DNA from: CAZGAQ01 sp964523405
GTDB taxonomy: Bacteria; Planctomycetota; Phycisphaerae; UBA1845; Fen-1342
Length of the DNA: 12,206 nucleotides
Assembly: GCA_964523405.1 (NCBI GenBank)
Contig: CAZGAQ010000062.1
Coordinates: 1 to 12,206, forward strand
Direction of reading: 5' to 3'
Shown piece after piece: positions 12,129-12,206 of this stretch (the stretch's first letter is position 1; every line of letters starts with the position of its first letter). The translations under genes were made by a program, and so were the position numbers. The notes under the pieces were generated by a model that saw only the letters and a program-made list of their open reading frames with translations, was not told where the DNA came from and did not search any database.

Positions 12129-12203
12129 CGGAGTGTAGCTCAGCCTGGCTAGAGCGCTTGGTTCGGGACCAAGAGGTCGCAGGTTCAAATCCTGTCACTC
12201 CGA
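12129..12203 (+). tRNA. tRNA-Pro, anticodon CGG
   Basis: A full cloverleaf is present. The acceptor stem is CGGAGTG (12129-12135) with CACTCCG (12196-12202). The D stem is GCTC/GAGC (12138-12141, 12152-12155). The anticodon stem is CTTGG/CCAAG (12157-12161, 12169-12173) with loop TTCGGGA, placing CGG at 12164-12166. The T arm is GCAGG-TTCAAAT-CCTGT (12179-12195) with one terminal G-T pair. The discriminator is A12203. It reads the proline codon CCG, common in high-GC genomes. The bases after the discriminator are CTT, so the 3' CCA is not encoded and must be added by the CCA-adding enzyme. Confidence 0.96.
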
Positions 12204-12206
12204 CTT

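Noticed and set aside
10791..12188. Long open frame of 465 codons on the minus strand opposite the AIM24 gene and tRNA.
   Set aside because: It runs antisense through a well-supported CDS and a tRNA; composition is typical of a shadow frame.
1..12206. CRISPR array, insertion sequence or integrated element.
   Set aside because: No regularly spaced direct repeats, transposase or integrase motifs, or tRNA 3'-end duplication were seen; the tRNA-Pro lies at the very edge, so an attachment site beyond the window cannot be excluded.

Overview
The window is high-GC DNA with mostly single genes, each preceded by its own recognisable sigma-70-type promoter rather than packed into operons. The content is an eukaryotic-type isoleucyl-tRNA synthetase, a DUF4070-type B12/radical-SAM enzyme, a TMTC-like membrane protein with TPRs, a small STAS protein, a GYF_2-AIM24 fusion and a heptad-built palindromic repeat. 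Together these suggest a member of the Planctomycetota (possibly Phycisphaerae or a relative). This assignment is an inference from gene content and style, not from a phylogenetic marker.

Layout. Positions 1-3029 run on the plus strand: the 3' part of ileS, carrying an in-frame palindromic repeat insertion, then a PHP-domain phosphoesterase. Positions 3185-5929 run on the minus strand: a STAS-domain protein, an HNH endonuclease and a B12-binding radical SAM protein. From 6139 to the end everything is on the plus strand: a polytopic TMTC-like protein with a TPR tail, a probable small RNA (or leaderless micro-ORF) locus, a protein-kinase-like gene, a DUF3060-like lipoprotein, a GYF_2-AIM24 protein and tRNA-Pro(CGG), which ends 3 bases before the window edge.

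How it fits together. There is no single obvious pathway. ileS and tRNA-Pro are translation housekeeping. The radical SAM and TMTC-like genes diverge from a 209-bp region holding a promoter for each. The most unusual part is 8780-9264. It holds an inverted repeat just upstream of a near-consensus promoter, a roughly 130-160 nt transcript with a perfect internal hairpin, two terminator-like hairpins in tandem, and then a kinase gene whose start lies 6 bases after a TATACT box. At three places in the window (6139, 8855, 9264) a start codon lies 6-7 bases downstream of a -10-like hexamer with no Shine-Dalgarno sequence, which points to leaderless transcripts. The lipoprotein and AIM24 genes instead have good Shine-Dalgarno sequences. 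Database searches were not possible, so family names rest on motif recognition.
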